From Clostridia bacterium (GTDB taxonomy: Bacteria; Bacillota; Clostridia; Christensenellales; QALW01): a stretch of 40,812 nt of DNA. Below, one piece after another: positions 13,742 through 22,883 of this stretch (within the stretch, counting starts at the first letter, position 1; every line of letters starts with the position of its first letter). The notes under the pieces are model-generated. The model worked only from the letters and a program-made list of their open reading frames with translations, was not told where the DNA came from and ran no database searches. The DNA lies in assembly GCA_900769815.1 (NCBI GenBank), contig CAAGID010000013.1:1-40812 (forward strand), read 5' to 3'. The translations under genes were made by a program, and so were the position numbers.

Positions 13742-15085
13742 ATGGAACAAAAGCGAAGTAATTTTACAGGAAAAATAGGTTTTGTGCTTGCGGCGGCAGG
13801 CAGTGCGGTAGGCTTAGGCAACATATGGCGTTTCCCATATCTTGCGGCACAGTACGGCGGCGGAATTTTCTTGCTTGTATATATTATTCTTGCCCTTACC
13901 TTTGGTTTTACGCTTATGACTGCTGAAATCGCCTTAGGCAGAATGACAGGTCAGAGTGCCATCGGTGCATTTAGGAAGCTTAACAAAAAGTATACCTTCG
14001 TTGGTATTCTTGCTTCAATTATACCTGCAATAATCCTGCCCTATTACTCCGTTATCGGCGGATGGGTCACTAAATATCTTACCGTATTTGTTTCCGGCGG
14101 TATGGAAAAGGCTGCAGGCGACGGCTTTTTCTCAGCATTTACGGGACAGACTGTTGAGCCTATAGTATATTTTGCAATTTTTATAGGTCTTACGGCTCTG
14201 GTCGTTTTATTGGGCGTTGAAAAGGGTATTGAAAAGGTTTCAAAAATAATGATGCCAGTGCTTGTTATCCTTACCGTATTTATTGCATTTTACGGTATGT
14301 TTATGCCCGGTGCTATGGAAGGCGTTTTATATTACATAACACCTGATATTTCAAAGTTTTCAGTTACAACGGTGCTTGCGGCAATGGGTCAGTTATTTTA
14401 TTCAATGTCCCTTGCTATGGGTATTATGATTACCTACGGCTCATATATGAAAAAGGACGTTAATATTGAGTCCTCAGTACACAGTATTGAGATTTTTGAC
14501 ACGGGTATTGCATTCTTTGCAGGCTTAATGATTATTCCTGCAGTTGTGGCATCAGGCGGAGATTTAGGTAAAGGTCCCGGACTTATGTTTATAACCTTGC
14601 CTAAAGTATTTGCATCAATGCCCGGCGGTGCAATTATCGGCTCCCTTTTCTTCCTTTTAGTATTGTTTGCTGCTCTTACCTCATCAATATCCTTAATGGA
14701 AACGGTTGTATCTATCTTAAAAGATAAATTTAACTGGAACAGAAAGGTTATCTGCTGTATCGTACTTTTGTTCTCTGTTTTATTGGGCTTGCCCTCTTCC
14801 CTTGGCTTTGGTGCATTAAAGAACGTTACCCCTCTTAATATGGATATTTTAACCTTCTTTGACTTTATTTCAAACAGCGTGCTTATGCCTATAGTTGCAC
14901 TTTTAACCTGCATATTTATCGGCTACGTTATTAAGCCAAAAGCAATATGCGACGAGGTTGAAGTATCAGGTAAATTCAAAAGTAAAAAACTTTTTACTAT
15001 TATTATAAAATATATTGCTCCCATTTGTATTCTTTTAATCTTAGGATTCTCTGTACTTGAGGGTCTTGGTTTTATAAAGGTTTGA
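13742..15085 (+). CDS. Neurotransmitter:sodium symporter (NSS/SNF) family transporter
   Basis: A 447-residue membrane protein with the family signature GKIGFVLAAAGSAVGLGNIW and RFPYLAAQYGGG (about residues 10-42), where the unwound TM1 binds Na+ and substrate. About 11 membrane segments are seen, as in many bacterial members. These carriers usually take up amino acids or amines with sodium. The start at 13742 follows AGAGGTACTATAT; an upstream in-frame ATG overlaps the promoter. It is monocistronic, with a consensus promoter and a terminator. The substrate cannot be told from sequence. Confidence 0.9.
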   Translation: MEQKRSNFTGKIGFVLAAAGSAVGLGNIWRFPYLAAQYGGGIFLLVYIILALTFGFTLMTAEIALGRMTGQSAIGAFRKLNKKYTFVGILASIIPAIILPYYSVIGGWVTKYLTVFVSGGMEKAAGDGFFSAFTGQTVEPIVYFAIFIGLTALVVLLGVEKGIEKVSKIMMPVLVILTVFIAFYGMFMPGAMEGVLYYITPDISKFSVTTVLAAMGQLFYSMSLAMGIMITYGSYMKKDVNIESSVHSIEIFDTGIAFFAGLMIIPAVVASGGDLGKGPGLMFITLPKVFASMPGGAIIGSLFFLLVLFAALTSSISLMETVVSILKDKFNWNRKVICCIVLLFSVLLGLPSSLGFGALKNVTPLNMDILTFFDFISNSVLMPIVALLTCIFIGYVIKPKAICDEVEVSGKFKSKKLFTIIIKYIAPICILLILGFSVLEGLGFIKV

Positions 15086-15108
15086 TTTTTTACATAGCAT
15101 ATTATCAG

Positions 15109-15149
15109 CAAGCATAAAGCATGTTTTCCTTGTTTTATGCTTGCTTTTT
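15109..15149 (+). terminator. Terminator after the NSS transporter
   Basis: CAAGCATAAA (15109-15118) pairs with TTTATGCTTG (15134-15143), followed by CTTTTT. Confidence 0.75.
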
Positions 15150-15192
15150 CTTTGAAAATGACTGAATTTCAAAATTTTTTCTTTGTTTTGTG

Positions 15193-15221
15193 TTGACATT
15201 TGCTCTATTTTATTGTAAAAT
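15193..15221 (+). promoter_or_regulatory. Sigma-A promoter of the glycyl radical enzyme operon
   Basis: TTGACA (15193-15198), 17 bp, TAAAAT (15216-15221), 38 bases before the start codon. Confidence 0.75.
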
Positions 15222-15259
15222 AAAATACGGAAAAATATCATCATAGGAGATTTATATAT

Positions 15260-17788
15260 ATGGACCAGAGACTTTTTACAGGAATTGAAAAATCGCCCCG
15301 AATTCAGAAGCTTGTAGACCATCTGTACGAAAATATGCCTGAAATTGAGGCTGACCGTGCAGTTTTATTGACTGAGTCCTTCAAGCAAACTGAAAACGAG
15401 CCTGTTATTACAAGAAAGGCAAAGGCTTTTGCCCATATTTTGAGAAATATCCCCATAACGATAAGACCTCTTGAGCTTATTGTAGGTTCTTCTACAAAAG
15501 CACCAAGAGGATGTCAGACCTTCCCTGAATTTTCTTACGAGTGGCTTGAAAGCGAGTTTGATACCGTTGCAACACGCTCAGCTGACCCCTTTTATATTTC
15601 AGAGGAAACAAAGGCACGCTTAAAGGAAGCAAACGCATATTGGAAGGGTAAGACCACCAGTGAGCTTGCAACTGAATATATGGCTGAGGAAACACGCCTT
15701 GCTATTGAACACAACTTCTTTACGCCCGGCAACTACTTCTATAACGGTGTAGGTCACGTTACCGTTGATTACGGCAAGGTGCTTGCCATCGGTTTAAGCG
15801 GTATTAAGGCTGAAGCAGAGTGTGAATTAAAGAAATGCAAGTTCTCTGACGGCAATTACGCCAAGAAAAGCCATTTCTTAAAGGCAGTTATTCTTTCACT
15901 TGACGCTGTTATGGAGTATGCTGACAGATATGCTGATTTAGCCAAGGAAATGGCTGAAAATGAAACTGACGAAGCACGCAAGAAAGAGCTTCTTGTAATT
16001 TCTGAAAACTGTAGAAACGTTCCTAAAAACGGTGCAAACTCTTTCTATGAGGCTTGCCAGAGTTTCTGGTTCATTCAGCAGCTTATACAGATGGAATCTT
16101 CAGGTCACTCAATCTCCCCCGGAAGATTTGACCAATATATGTATCCTTATTATAAAAAGGATATTGATGCTAATAAGCTTACTCTTGAAAAGGCTCAGGA
16201 GCTTATGGACTGCATCTGGGTAAAATTAAACGACCTTAACAAGTGCCGTGACGCTGCATCTGCCGAGGGCTTTGCAGGATATTCACTTTTCCAGAACCTT
16301 ATCTGCGGCGGACAGAATTCAGAGGGCGTTGACGTTACAAACGACCTTTCATATATGTGTATTGAAGCATCAATGCACGTTATGCTTCCTGCACCGTCAC
16401 TTTCAGTACGTGTATGGAATTTAACTCCCCACGAATTTATGATTAAAGCAGCAACCCTTACCCGTACCGGTATCGGTTTACCTGCTTACTATAATGACGA
16501 GGTTATTATCCCCTCGCTTATCTCACGCGGTCTTACATTAGAAGACGCAAGAGAATATAACATTATCGGCTGTGTTGAGCCTCAGCGTTGGGGCAAGACC
16601 GAAGGCTGGCACGACGCCGCATTCTTTAATATGTTAAGACCTCTTGAGATGGTATTCTCTCAAGGTATTGATAAGGGTGTGCGTGTTGCACCTGAAACAC
16701 CTTCCGTTACCTCAATGACCACCTTTGAGGAGTTCTTTAACGCATATAAGACACAGAGCGATTATATGGTTGCACTTATGGTTAACTCCGATAACGCCAT
16801 CGACGTTGCCCACGCTGAACGTGCACCTCTGCCCTTCTTATCCTGCATGGTTGAAGATTGTATCAAACGGGGTAAATCAGTTCAAGAGGGCGGTGCAGTA
16901 TATAACTTTACAGGTCCTCAGGGCTTCGGTATCGCTAATATGACCGACGCTCTTTGGGCAATAAAGAAGCTTGTTTTTGAAAACAAGACCTATACTATGG
17001 AAGATGTTAAATCAGCCGTTGAAAACAACTTTGGTAAGGATATGGATTCTTCTATGGCACAGAAGCTTACCACCAAGGTTGTAGTTGAGTTACACGAAAA
17101 AGGCGCTATGCCCTCCCAGGCTGAAATCGTTGAAATCTTCAAAAAAGTTTCTGAAAACAAGTGTTCAGCCGACCAAAAGGCTTTTTATCAGAAAATGCTT
17201 GACGATATTACTTCACTTGATAAGTACGGCAATGACAAAAAGGAAATTGACGCCTTTGCAAGAGAAGTTGCTTACATTTACACACGTGAGCTTGAAAAAT
17301 TTGATAATCCCCGTAACGGTAAATTCCAGGCAGGCTTATATCCCGTTTCAGCTAACGTGCCTTTAGGCGCGCAGACAGGTGCAACGCCCGACGGGCGTCT
17401 TGCTTATACACCTATTGCCGACGGTGTTTCCCCTGCAGCAGGCAGAGATATTTCAGGTCCTACCGCCGCAGCTAACTCCGTTTCAAGGCTTGACCATTAC
17501 ATTGCCTCAAACGGTACCTTATATAATATGAAGTTCCACCCCACCGCACTTAAGGGCAGGGCAGGTCTTGAAAGCTTTGTTTCACTTGTTCGCGGTTATT
17601 TCGACCAGAAGGGCAGCCATATGCAGTTTAACGTTGTTAGCCGTGAAACTCTTTTAGATGCACAGAAGCACCCCGAAAATTATAAGTCCCTTGTTGTTCG
17701 TGTTGCAGGTTATTCTGCATTGTTCACAACCCTTTCACGCTCACTTCAGGACGATATTATCAGCCGTACCGAGCAAGGAGGCTTTTAA
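15260..17788 (+). CDS. Glycyl radical enzyme, diol-dehydratase-like (B12-independent glycerol/1,2-propanediol dehydratase type)
   Basis: An 842-residue glycyl radical enzyme of normal length. The radical site is RVAGYSALF with Gly817. The thiyl site is GCVEPQ with Cys438 and Glu440, followed by TEGWHDAAFFN (His451, Asp452). GVGH (His166) and GHSISPGRFDQ (His283, Ser284) complete the residue set known to bind and dehydrate diols in glycerol and propanediol dehydratases. Pyruvate formate-lyase is excluded by the single Cys with Glu two residues later. No microcompartment shell or propanediol oxidoreductase gene is adjacent. Glycerol, 1,2-propanediol or a related diol is possible. It shares an operon with its activase (one-base overlap). 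Confidence 0.88.
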   Translation: MDQRLFTGIEKSPRIQKLVDHLYENMPEIEADRAVLLTESFKQTENEPVITRKAKAFAHILRNIPITIRPLELIVGSSTKAPRGCQTFPEFSYEWLESEFDTVATRSADPFYISEETKARLKEANAYWKGKTTSELATEYMAEETRLAIEHNFFTPGNYFYNGVGHVTVDYGKVLAIGLSGIKAEAECELKKCKFSDGNYAKKSHFLKAVILSLDAVMEYADRYADLAKEMAENETDEARKKELLVISENCRNVPKNGANSFYEACQSFWFIQQLIQMESSGHSISPGRFDQYMYPYYKKDIDANKLTLEKAQELMDCIWVKLNDLNKCRDAASAEGFAGYSLFQNLICGGQNSEGVDVTNDLSYMCIEASMHVMLPAPSLSVRVWNLTPHEFMIKAATLTRTGIGLPAYYNDEVIIPSLISRGLTLEDAREYNIIGCVEPQRWGKTEGWHDAAFFNMLRPLEMVFSQGIDKGVRVAPETPSVTSMTTFEEFFNAYKTQSDYMVALMVNSDNAIDVAHAERAPLPFLSCMVEDCIKRGKSVQEGGAVYNFTGPQGFGIANMTDALWAIKKLVFENKTYTMEDVKSAVENNFGKDMDSSMAQKLTTKVVVELHEKGAMPSQAEIVEIFKKVSENKCSADQKAFYQKMLDDITSLDKYGNDKKEIDAFAREVAYIYTRELEKFDNPRNGKFQAGLYPVSANVPLGAQTGATPDGRLAYTPIADGVSPAAGRDISGPTAAANSVSRLDHYIASNGTLYNMKFHPTALKGRAGLESFVSLVRGYFDQKGSHMQFNVVSRETLLDAQKHPENYKSLVVRVAGYSALFTTLSRSLQDDIISRTEQGGF

Positions 17789-18567
17789 TGGCACTTGATA
17801 CCAAAGGTCGTATATTTGATATACAGAAATTTTCTGTTCACGACGGCCCCGGCATTCGTACAATAGTCTTTTTAAAGGGCTGTATTTTAAGATGCCGTTG
17901 GTGCTGTAACCCTGAATCCCAGGAATATGCAATTCAGGAAATGAACGAAAACGGCAAAATAAAAACAGTAGGCAGAGACGTTACCGTTGAGGAAGTTTTA
18001 AATGAAGTTGAAAAAGACAGAATTTACTTCCGCCGTTCAGGTGGCGGACTTACCTTATCAGGGGGCGAAAGTATGTGTCAGCCTGATTTTGCCGAGGCTC
18101 TTTTATTTGAAGCCCACGAAAGAGGTATTAACACTGCCATTGAAACTACCGCAAACGTGCCCTGGGAAACCGTTGCAAGACTTCTTCCCCATCTTGATAC
18201 AGTTTTACTTGATATTAAGCATATGGATAGTTCAAAACATAAAGAGTTTACTACCCAGCCCAACGAGCTTATATTGGAAAACGCAAAGAAGATTGCACAC
18301 AGCGGTGTAAATTTAGTTGTCCGTGTGCCCATTATTCCAACCTTTAACGATACGGTAGAAGAAATTTCAGCCATTGCACGCTTTGCCCATTCAATTGGAG
18401 TTAAGCATATGCACCTTTTACCCTATCATCGCTTCGGCTATGATAAATACGTCGGTCTTAATAGGGAATATCCTATGGGCGACTTACCTACCCCCACCGA
18501 CGAAAAGATGCATACCCTTTTAGATGCAGCGAATAAAGAAAACATAATCGCCCAGATTGGCGGATAA
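17788..18567 (+). CDS. Glycyl-radical-enzyme activating radical-SAM protein, short form
   Basis: This 259-residue enzyme has C32-C36-C39 (GCILRCRWCCNPES) for the SAM cluster, HDGPGIRT and SGGES (91-95). It would place the radical on Gly817 of the preceding enzyme. The ATG overlaps its partner's stop (TAATG). Most activases of diol-dehydratase-type enzymes are about 300 residues because an eight-Cys ferredoxin-like insert follows the SAM cluster. Here only about 18 residues without Cys lie between WCCNPES and DVTVEEVL, so both extra [4Fe-4S] clusters are missing. Confidence 0.9.
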   Translation: MALDTKGRIFDIQKFSVHDGPGIRTIVFLKGCILRCRWCCNPESQEYAIQEMNENGKIKTVGRDVTVEEVLNEVEKDRIYFRRSGGGLTLSGGESMCQPDFAEALLFEAHERGINTAIETTANVPWETVARLLPHLDTVLLDIKHMDSSKHKEFTTQPNELILENAKKIAHSGVNLVVRVPIIPTFNDTVEEISAIARFAHSIGVKHMHLLPYHRFGYDKYVGLNREYPMGDLPTPTDEKMHTLLDAANKENIIAQIGG

Positions 18568-18570
18568 CAC

Positions 18571-18600
18571 AAAAACCTTGCAAATTCTGCAAGGTTTTTA
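18571..18600 (+). terminator. Terminator after the activase gene
   Basis: AAAAACCTTGCA pairs with TGCAAGGTTTTT around an AATTC loop. Confidence 0.8.
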
Positions 18601-18709
18601 ATTATATACGCCTTCGGCGTGTGATATTTCCCTTACGGGAGAATGTTAAGGTATCTCTGCGGGATGACTTTATATTTTTATACCGCACGTAACACAGTAA
18701 TGCAAGAAT
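18601..18709. repeat. Hairpin array / degenerate repeat between activase and MATE genes
   Basis: ACGCC-TTC-GGCGT, TCCC-TTAC-GGGA and a CTGCGGGAT stem follow one another. ACGTAACACAGTAATGCAAG near 18685 resembles the right half of copies C, D and G, but the core stem is missing. Confidence 0.5.
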
Positions 18710-20074
18710 TTATTGTGCTTCTGATAGTTCTAAGCCTTTTTTCTGCCTAACCCTCCGCACTATTATATATGCAATTAACTCCACAACAAAAGTAGTGCCC
18801 CAGGATACGGGATAGATTGAAAAGAGCCATTCAGGTGTATGGAAATGTGCAAAGACGGTATAAATCCATACAAGACGCAGCCCGCACACACCTAAAACAG
18901 ATATAATCATAGGCACAAGTGATGAACCTATACCACGCATAACTCCCGTGGTAACATCAAGCATACCGCAAAGGAAGTACGGCAGAGTTATAAATAACAT
19001 TCGCGTTTGGGCAAAAGCCACGGCATCGGCATTTGTTACGCTGTAAAGTGACAACATCTGAGGCAGGAAAAGGTTAAATACAACTCCTATAAAAGCACCT
19101 GAAATGATAGTGCACAAAATATTTACTACCAGCACTTTATTGATACGGCTATATTTTTTTGCACCTACATTCTGTCCTGTAAAGGTCATTGCACTTTGGT
19201 AGAAGGAGTTTATTACAACGTAGGCAAAGCCTTCAATATTCTGGCTGGCTGAGTTACCCGTTACGCAAATTGAGCCGAAGGAGTTTACCGACGACTGAAT
19301 AATAATATTTGCAATGGAGTACATACAGCTTTGCAAGCCTGCAGGTACGCCGATTTTAAGGATATTTATTAAGCTTTCCTTATCAATTTTAATATCTCTG
19401 AAATCAAAACGGATAGCGTCAATTCTTTTTGTAAGGGAAAGCATAACCAGCGTTGCAGAAACCGTTTGTGAAAGTATCGTAGCAAGAGCAACACCGTCAA
19501 CGTTCATATTAAAGCCTTTTACGAAAATAAAGTTAAGTATAACGTTGACAACACCTGCAATGGTCAAATAATATAAAGGTCCTTTAGTGTCGCCTGACGC
19601 TCTTAAAATAGAGGCACCGAAGTTATATATAAGGTTAGGTATCATACCGCAATAGTATATTTTCATATATACTTCGGCATAACCGATAATATCCTCAGGT
19701 GTGCCCATAAGCTTAAGCATTGGTGCAGTATAAAAGAAGCCTGTAACGGTTAAAATTGCACCGCTTATTACTGCAAGGGGAATTGCCGTATGAACAGTTT
19801 TATTTACGCCCTTATAGTCCCTTGCTCCAAGTTGTTGGGCAACTACAACGCCTATACCGCCTGAAAGACCTATAAAAAGGTTAACGATAAGCATCGTTAC
19901 CGAGCCCGTAGCACCTACCGCGCCTACGTAAATTTCATCAACAGTACCTACTACCATTAAGTCAGCGGCGTTAAAAAGAAGTTGCAGAATACTGGTAAGT
20001 ATTATGGGTATTGTAAAAAGTATTGTTTTTTTAAGTAACGGTCCCTCCGTTACGTCGAAATCATGTCTTGACAA
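18710..20074 (-). CDS. MATE-family multidrug/cation exporter
   Basis: A 454-residue protein with twelve predicted membrane helices in two related halves. It begins with the typical EGPLLKKTILFTIPIIL and NAADLMVVG segments of the bacterial MATE/DinF family. Members export drugs or metabolites in exchange for Na+ or H+. The start is TTG at 20074 with GAGG seven bases upstream. It follows the 414-residue membrane protein by 14 bases, so the two are probably co-transcribed. Substrate unknown. Confidence 0.9.
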   Translation of the reverse strand: MSRHDFDVTEGPLLKKTILFTIPIILTSILQLLFNAADLMVVGTVDEIYVGAVGATGSVTMLIVNLFIGLSGGIGVVVAQQLGARDYKGVNKTVHTAIPLAVISGAILTVTGFFYTAPMLKLMGTPEDIIGYAEVYMKIYYCGMIPNLIYNFGASILRASGDTKGPLYYLTIAGVVNVILNFIFVKGFNMNVDGVALATILSQTVSATLVMLSLTKRIDAIRFDFRDIKIDKESLINILKIGVPAGLQSCMYSIANIIIQSSVNSFGSICVTGNSASQNIEGFAYVVINSFYQSAMTFTGQNVGAKKYSRINKVLVVNILCTIISGAFIGVVFNLFLPQMLSLYSVTNADAVAFAQTRMLFITLPYFLCGMLDVTTGVMRGIGSSLVPMIISVLGVCGLRLVWIYTVFAHFHTPEWLFSIYPVSWGTTFVVELIAYIIVRRVRQKKGLELSEAQ

Positions 20075-20088
20075 TTTTTTTGCCTCTG

Positions 20089-21333
20089 TTAGTTCTGTTT
20101 TGTTGATTTTTTTCTTAAATTTTTAATAATGATATATACAACCATAAACACTATAGCTATTACGAAAATAATTATCAGACCAAGTAGAATTTTAGATAAA
20201 ACTGTTTCCATAAGAGTATTTATCAAGGCAGTAGCCTGATCTGCTCCAGTTAAAAATAGTCCCTTTAATACCTTTAAAGCAAGGAATATAACACCTAAAA
20301 TAACGCCTGAAACAATGCCGTCAACAGAGAGCCACAGGAAGCCTGCAAATTCCCAAAGACGCATTACGAATATTAAGGCGATAAGCACAATATCAAGAGT
20401 AATAAGTGCATTTAAAATAATTTTACTATTGATAATTGAAAGAATGATAAGTGCCTCGGACGGAAGCTCCTTAACCAGTTCCTTAGGCTGAGGAAGTTCA
20501 TCAAGAATTTCATCAAGATTTTCATTAAGCACCTTATCAAATTCAGCACTTATGGCATCTCTATCAAGAGTCTCGCCTGTATATTCCTCAATAAAATCAA
20601 ATATTTCATCCTTGTTTTCAACAATGATCTCCTTGATTTCTTCTTTGTCAATTTCGCCCTCTCCGCCTTCAAGAACGTCGGCAACGGCTTCGGTATATTC
20701 ACCTACTATTTCCTTACCTATATCGCTCTCAAGGAATGCCGTTATAACTTCCTTGGCATCTTCTTCTGTAATATCTTCAAAGCCCTCTATATCCTCAATT
20801 CCTAAGTTTAAAGAGCTACCTGAGTTGCTACTATCTGTAACTGCATTTTCAGGTGCATCGGCACCGCCAAAATGGGAGTTACTGCCTGTTTTATCGCCAA
20901 TACTTCCGATAACTTCGCCCTTTAAAATAATATTGCCGTTTTCATCGACATAATAAGTATTGGAAGACGATATCGAATCTGAACCGTCATATTCAACAGA
21001 TTCATCATACGTAACTTCACTTCTATCTGCCTGAGTCTTATCTTCAGGCATTACAGTAAAGCTCTCCCCCGTTTCATTATTATAGAAAAATCCGCCCATC
21101 AGAACTACGGGAGTAAAGCTTAAAGTGTTGTTCTCTGCTGAAATTTTAGGAGTTTCATTTTCAATAAGATTGCTTCCTGCAACCTCGGAAATGATTTTTA
21201 CAATTGTTTTAGGCTGTAAAAGATTATTAACTGAAGCAAAAAGCACAGTAACAATCAAGGAAACCACCAATGCTATAGATAAAAACACTGAAAGAATTTT
21301 ACAAATAATATCAAGTGCACCGTTTTTCTTCAT
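20089..21333 (-). CDS. Acidic membrane protein of unknown function
   Basis: A 414-residue protein not matched to any family I know. A membrane segment at about 14-35 is followed by an acidic, Glu/Asp-rich extracytoplasmic region (about 40-300). This has a Ser-rich stretch near 115-170 and a run of short helices with EDITEEDAKEVI. Three further membrane segments lie near 305-330, 335-360 and 380-405, before a basic tail. It precedes a MATE exporter by 14 bases. The start ATG has AAAGGAG eight bases upstream. A terminator-like hairpin stands directly before its ribosome binding site. Confidence 0.75.
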   Translation of the reverse strand: MKKNGALDIICKILSVFLSIALVVSLIVTVLFASVNNLLQPKTIVKIISEVAGSNLIENETPKISAENNTLSFTPVVLMGGFFYNNETGESFTVMPEDKTQADRSEVTYDESVEYDGSDSISSSNTYYVDENGNIILKGEVIGSIGDKTGSNSHFGGADAPENAVTDSSNSGSSLNLGIEDIEGFEDITEEDAKEVITAFLESDIGKEIVGEYTEAVADVLEGGEGEIDKEEIKEIIVENKDEIFDFIEEYTGETLDRDAISAEFDKVLNENLDEILDELPQPKELVKELPSEALIILSIINSKIILNALITLDIVLIALIFVMRLWEFAGFLWLSVDGIVSGVILGVIFLALKVLKGLFLTGADQATALINTLMETVLSKILLGLIIIFVIAIVFMVVYIIIKNLRKKSTKQN

Positions 21334-21349
21334 ACCATATTCTCCTTTG

Positions 21350-21378
21350 AAAAAAGCCTGCGTGTTTGCAGGCTTTTT
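21350..21378 (-). terminator. Terminator-like hairpin just upstream of the 414-residue membrane protein gene
   Basis: AAAAAGCCTGC and GCAGGCTTTTT pair. On the minus strand it ends in TTTTTT, then CAAAGGAG and the start codon at 21333. It can end rhaA transcripts, but leaves no room for a promoter between it and the next gene, so attenuation is possible. Confidence 0.6.
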
Positions 21379-21439
21379 ATTTACGTAAACTAACTATTAA
21401 ATATCCTTAGCGGAGTAAAAGAAACGAGTAATTCACATA

Positions 21440-21557
21440 TCTGGCAGAGTTCAAGAAGCAAGCAATTCAAGGCACGGCGTTCTGAAAACGAGGGAGTTTA
21501 CACAATTAGTAAATGACCGAGTTTTCACGGTTGCCGTAACACAGAAATGCGAAGTTT
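21440..21557 (+). repeat. Copy G of dispersed hairpin element
   Basis: CTGGCAGAGTTCAAGAAGC matches the left part of copies B and 40387. Core GAGGGAG-TTTAC-ACAATTA-GTAAA-TGACCGA (21490-21520) is flanked by GAAAAC and GTTTTC arms. It lies downstream of rhaA. Confidence 0.75.
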
Positions 21558-21563
21558 ATTTTG

Positions 21564-22814
21564 TTACGCTCTCTTTGAAAGGACTTCTGCTTCGTAAGCC
21601 TTAACTTCTTCAAACCACGAAACATCACCCTTAACACCGCACTGAGCACAATATTCTGCCCAAACATCGCCAAAGGGAAGAGTTTTGGTTTCTTCCATAA
21701 GCATCATAAGCTCGGTAAGTTCATTATTATCCTGAAGCTCTTTAAGGCGAGCGTTAGGTGTAACAAGAGCATTAAGAAGAGCCTTCTGCCAGGAACGGAT
21801 ACCAACTGCCCAGGCTGAAACACGGTTAATTGAAGCATCAAAATAGTCAAGAGCCATATAGACGCGGTCTAAAGCGTCACTTCTTACGATTTCCTTTGCG
21901 ATTTCCTTTGTTTCGTCATCGAAAAGAAGAACGTGGTCAGAATCCCAACGAACACCTCTTGTAATATGAAGTGCGATTTCGGGGAAGAAGCAAAGAAGTG
22001 CGGGAATCTTATCTGAAACAACTTCTGTGGGATGATAGTGACCGTTATCCATTAAGGGAAGACAGCCATCGTGTGTTGCTGCGAAAGTAAGAGTAAATTC
22101 AGCTGAACCTGCAGTAAATGATTCAACACCGATGCCGAATACCTTTGATTCAACACAGGGCTTAACAAGATTTTTATCAAAGGGCTCTGAAAGAATAGCC
22201 TCGATAGATTCCTTATATCTCTGACGGGGGCCAAGGCGGTCAGCAGGAATATCCTTATAACCGTCGCCTGTCCAGATATTCATAACGCAGGGTACGCCTG
22301 TTTCCTCAGCAAAATACTGTGAAATGCGGATACAAGCCTTGCCGTGTTCAATCCAAAAATCACGTGTTGCCTTATCGGGAGAAGAAAGTGTAAGACCGTC
22401 CTTAACCTTATCGTGTGAAAAGAAGGTGGGGTTAAAGTCAATACCCATATTTCTCTCTTTAGCAAATTCAACCCATTTTCTGAAATGCTTGGGTTCAAGC
22501 TTATCACGGTCAGCAAAACCGTCTTCAAAGATAGCATAGCAAGCGTGAACGTTAATTTTCTTTGCACCGGGGCAAAGTGACATAGCCTTATCCATATCAG
22601 CCATTAACTCTTCCGGAGTTCTTGCCTTGCCCGGATAGTTACCGGTTGTCTGAATACCGCCTGTTAAAGGACCGTCGTGGTCAAAGCCGATAACGTCATC
22701 GCCCTGCCAGCAATGTACAGCTACGGGAACGCTTTTAAGTTTTTTAATTGCAGCATCGGTATCAACGCCGTAAGCAGCGTATATAGCCTTTGCTTCTTCA
22801 TAACGTGTGCTCAT
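21564..22814 (-). CDS. rhaA: L-rhamnose isomerase
   Basis: A 416-residue enzyme of normal length for RhaA. It has the N-terminal segment VAVHCWQGDDVIGFD (about 31-45), GGIQTTGNYPGKA, and NVHACYAIFEDG; later come the metal-site region DNGHYHPTE and the RGVRWDSDH segment. It converts L-rhamnose to L-rhamnulose. No rhaB, rhaD or regulator is adjacent, so the rest of the pathway must be elsewhere. Further steps give lactaldehyde and 1,2-propanediol, the likely substrate type of the glycyl radical enzyme at 15260. The ATG has AAGGAG nine bases upstream. Confidence 0.95.
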   Translation of the reverse strand: MSTRYEEAKAIYAAYGVDTDAAIKKLKSVPVAVHCWQGDDVIGFDHDGPLTGGIQTTGNYPGKARTPEELMADMDKAMSLCPGAKKINVHACYAIFEDGFADRDKLEPKHFRKWVEFAKERNMGIDFNPTFFSHDKVKDGLTLSSPDKATRDFWIEHGKACIRISQYFAEETGVPCVMNIWTGDGYKDIPADRLGPRQRYKESIEAILSEPFDKNLVKPCVESKVFGIGVESFTAGSAEFTLTFAATHDGCLPLMDNGHYHPTEVVSDKIPALLCFFPEIALHITRGVRWDSDHVLLFDDETKEIAKEIVRSDALDRVYMALDYFDASINRVSAWAVGIRSWQKALLNALVTPNARLKELQDNNELTELMMLMEETKTLPFGDVWAEYCAQCGVKGDVSWFEEVKAYEAEVLSKRA

Positions 22815-22846
22815 TTTAAAGTTCTCCTTATATTTAATTTACATAT

Positions 22847-22875
22847 ATTATATATTATCCCTGTAGTTTTGTAAA
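22847..22875 (-). promoter_or_regulatory. Probable sigma-A promoter of rhaA
   Basis: Minus-strand TTTACA (22875-22870), 17 bp, TATAAT (22852-22847), about 33 bases before the start. Confidence 0.55.
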
Positions 22876-22883
22876 GAGGGAAT

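Noticed and set aside
15260..17788. Pyruvate formate-lyase
   Set aside because: The active site has a single Cys in GCVEPQ with Glu two residues on, and diol-binding His/Ser/Asp residues, not the Cys-Cys pair of pyruvate formate-lyase.
22815..22883. Riboswitch upstream of rhaA
   Set aside because: The leader is too short and shows no aptamer-like fold.
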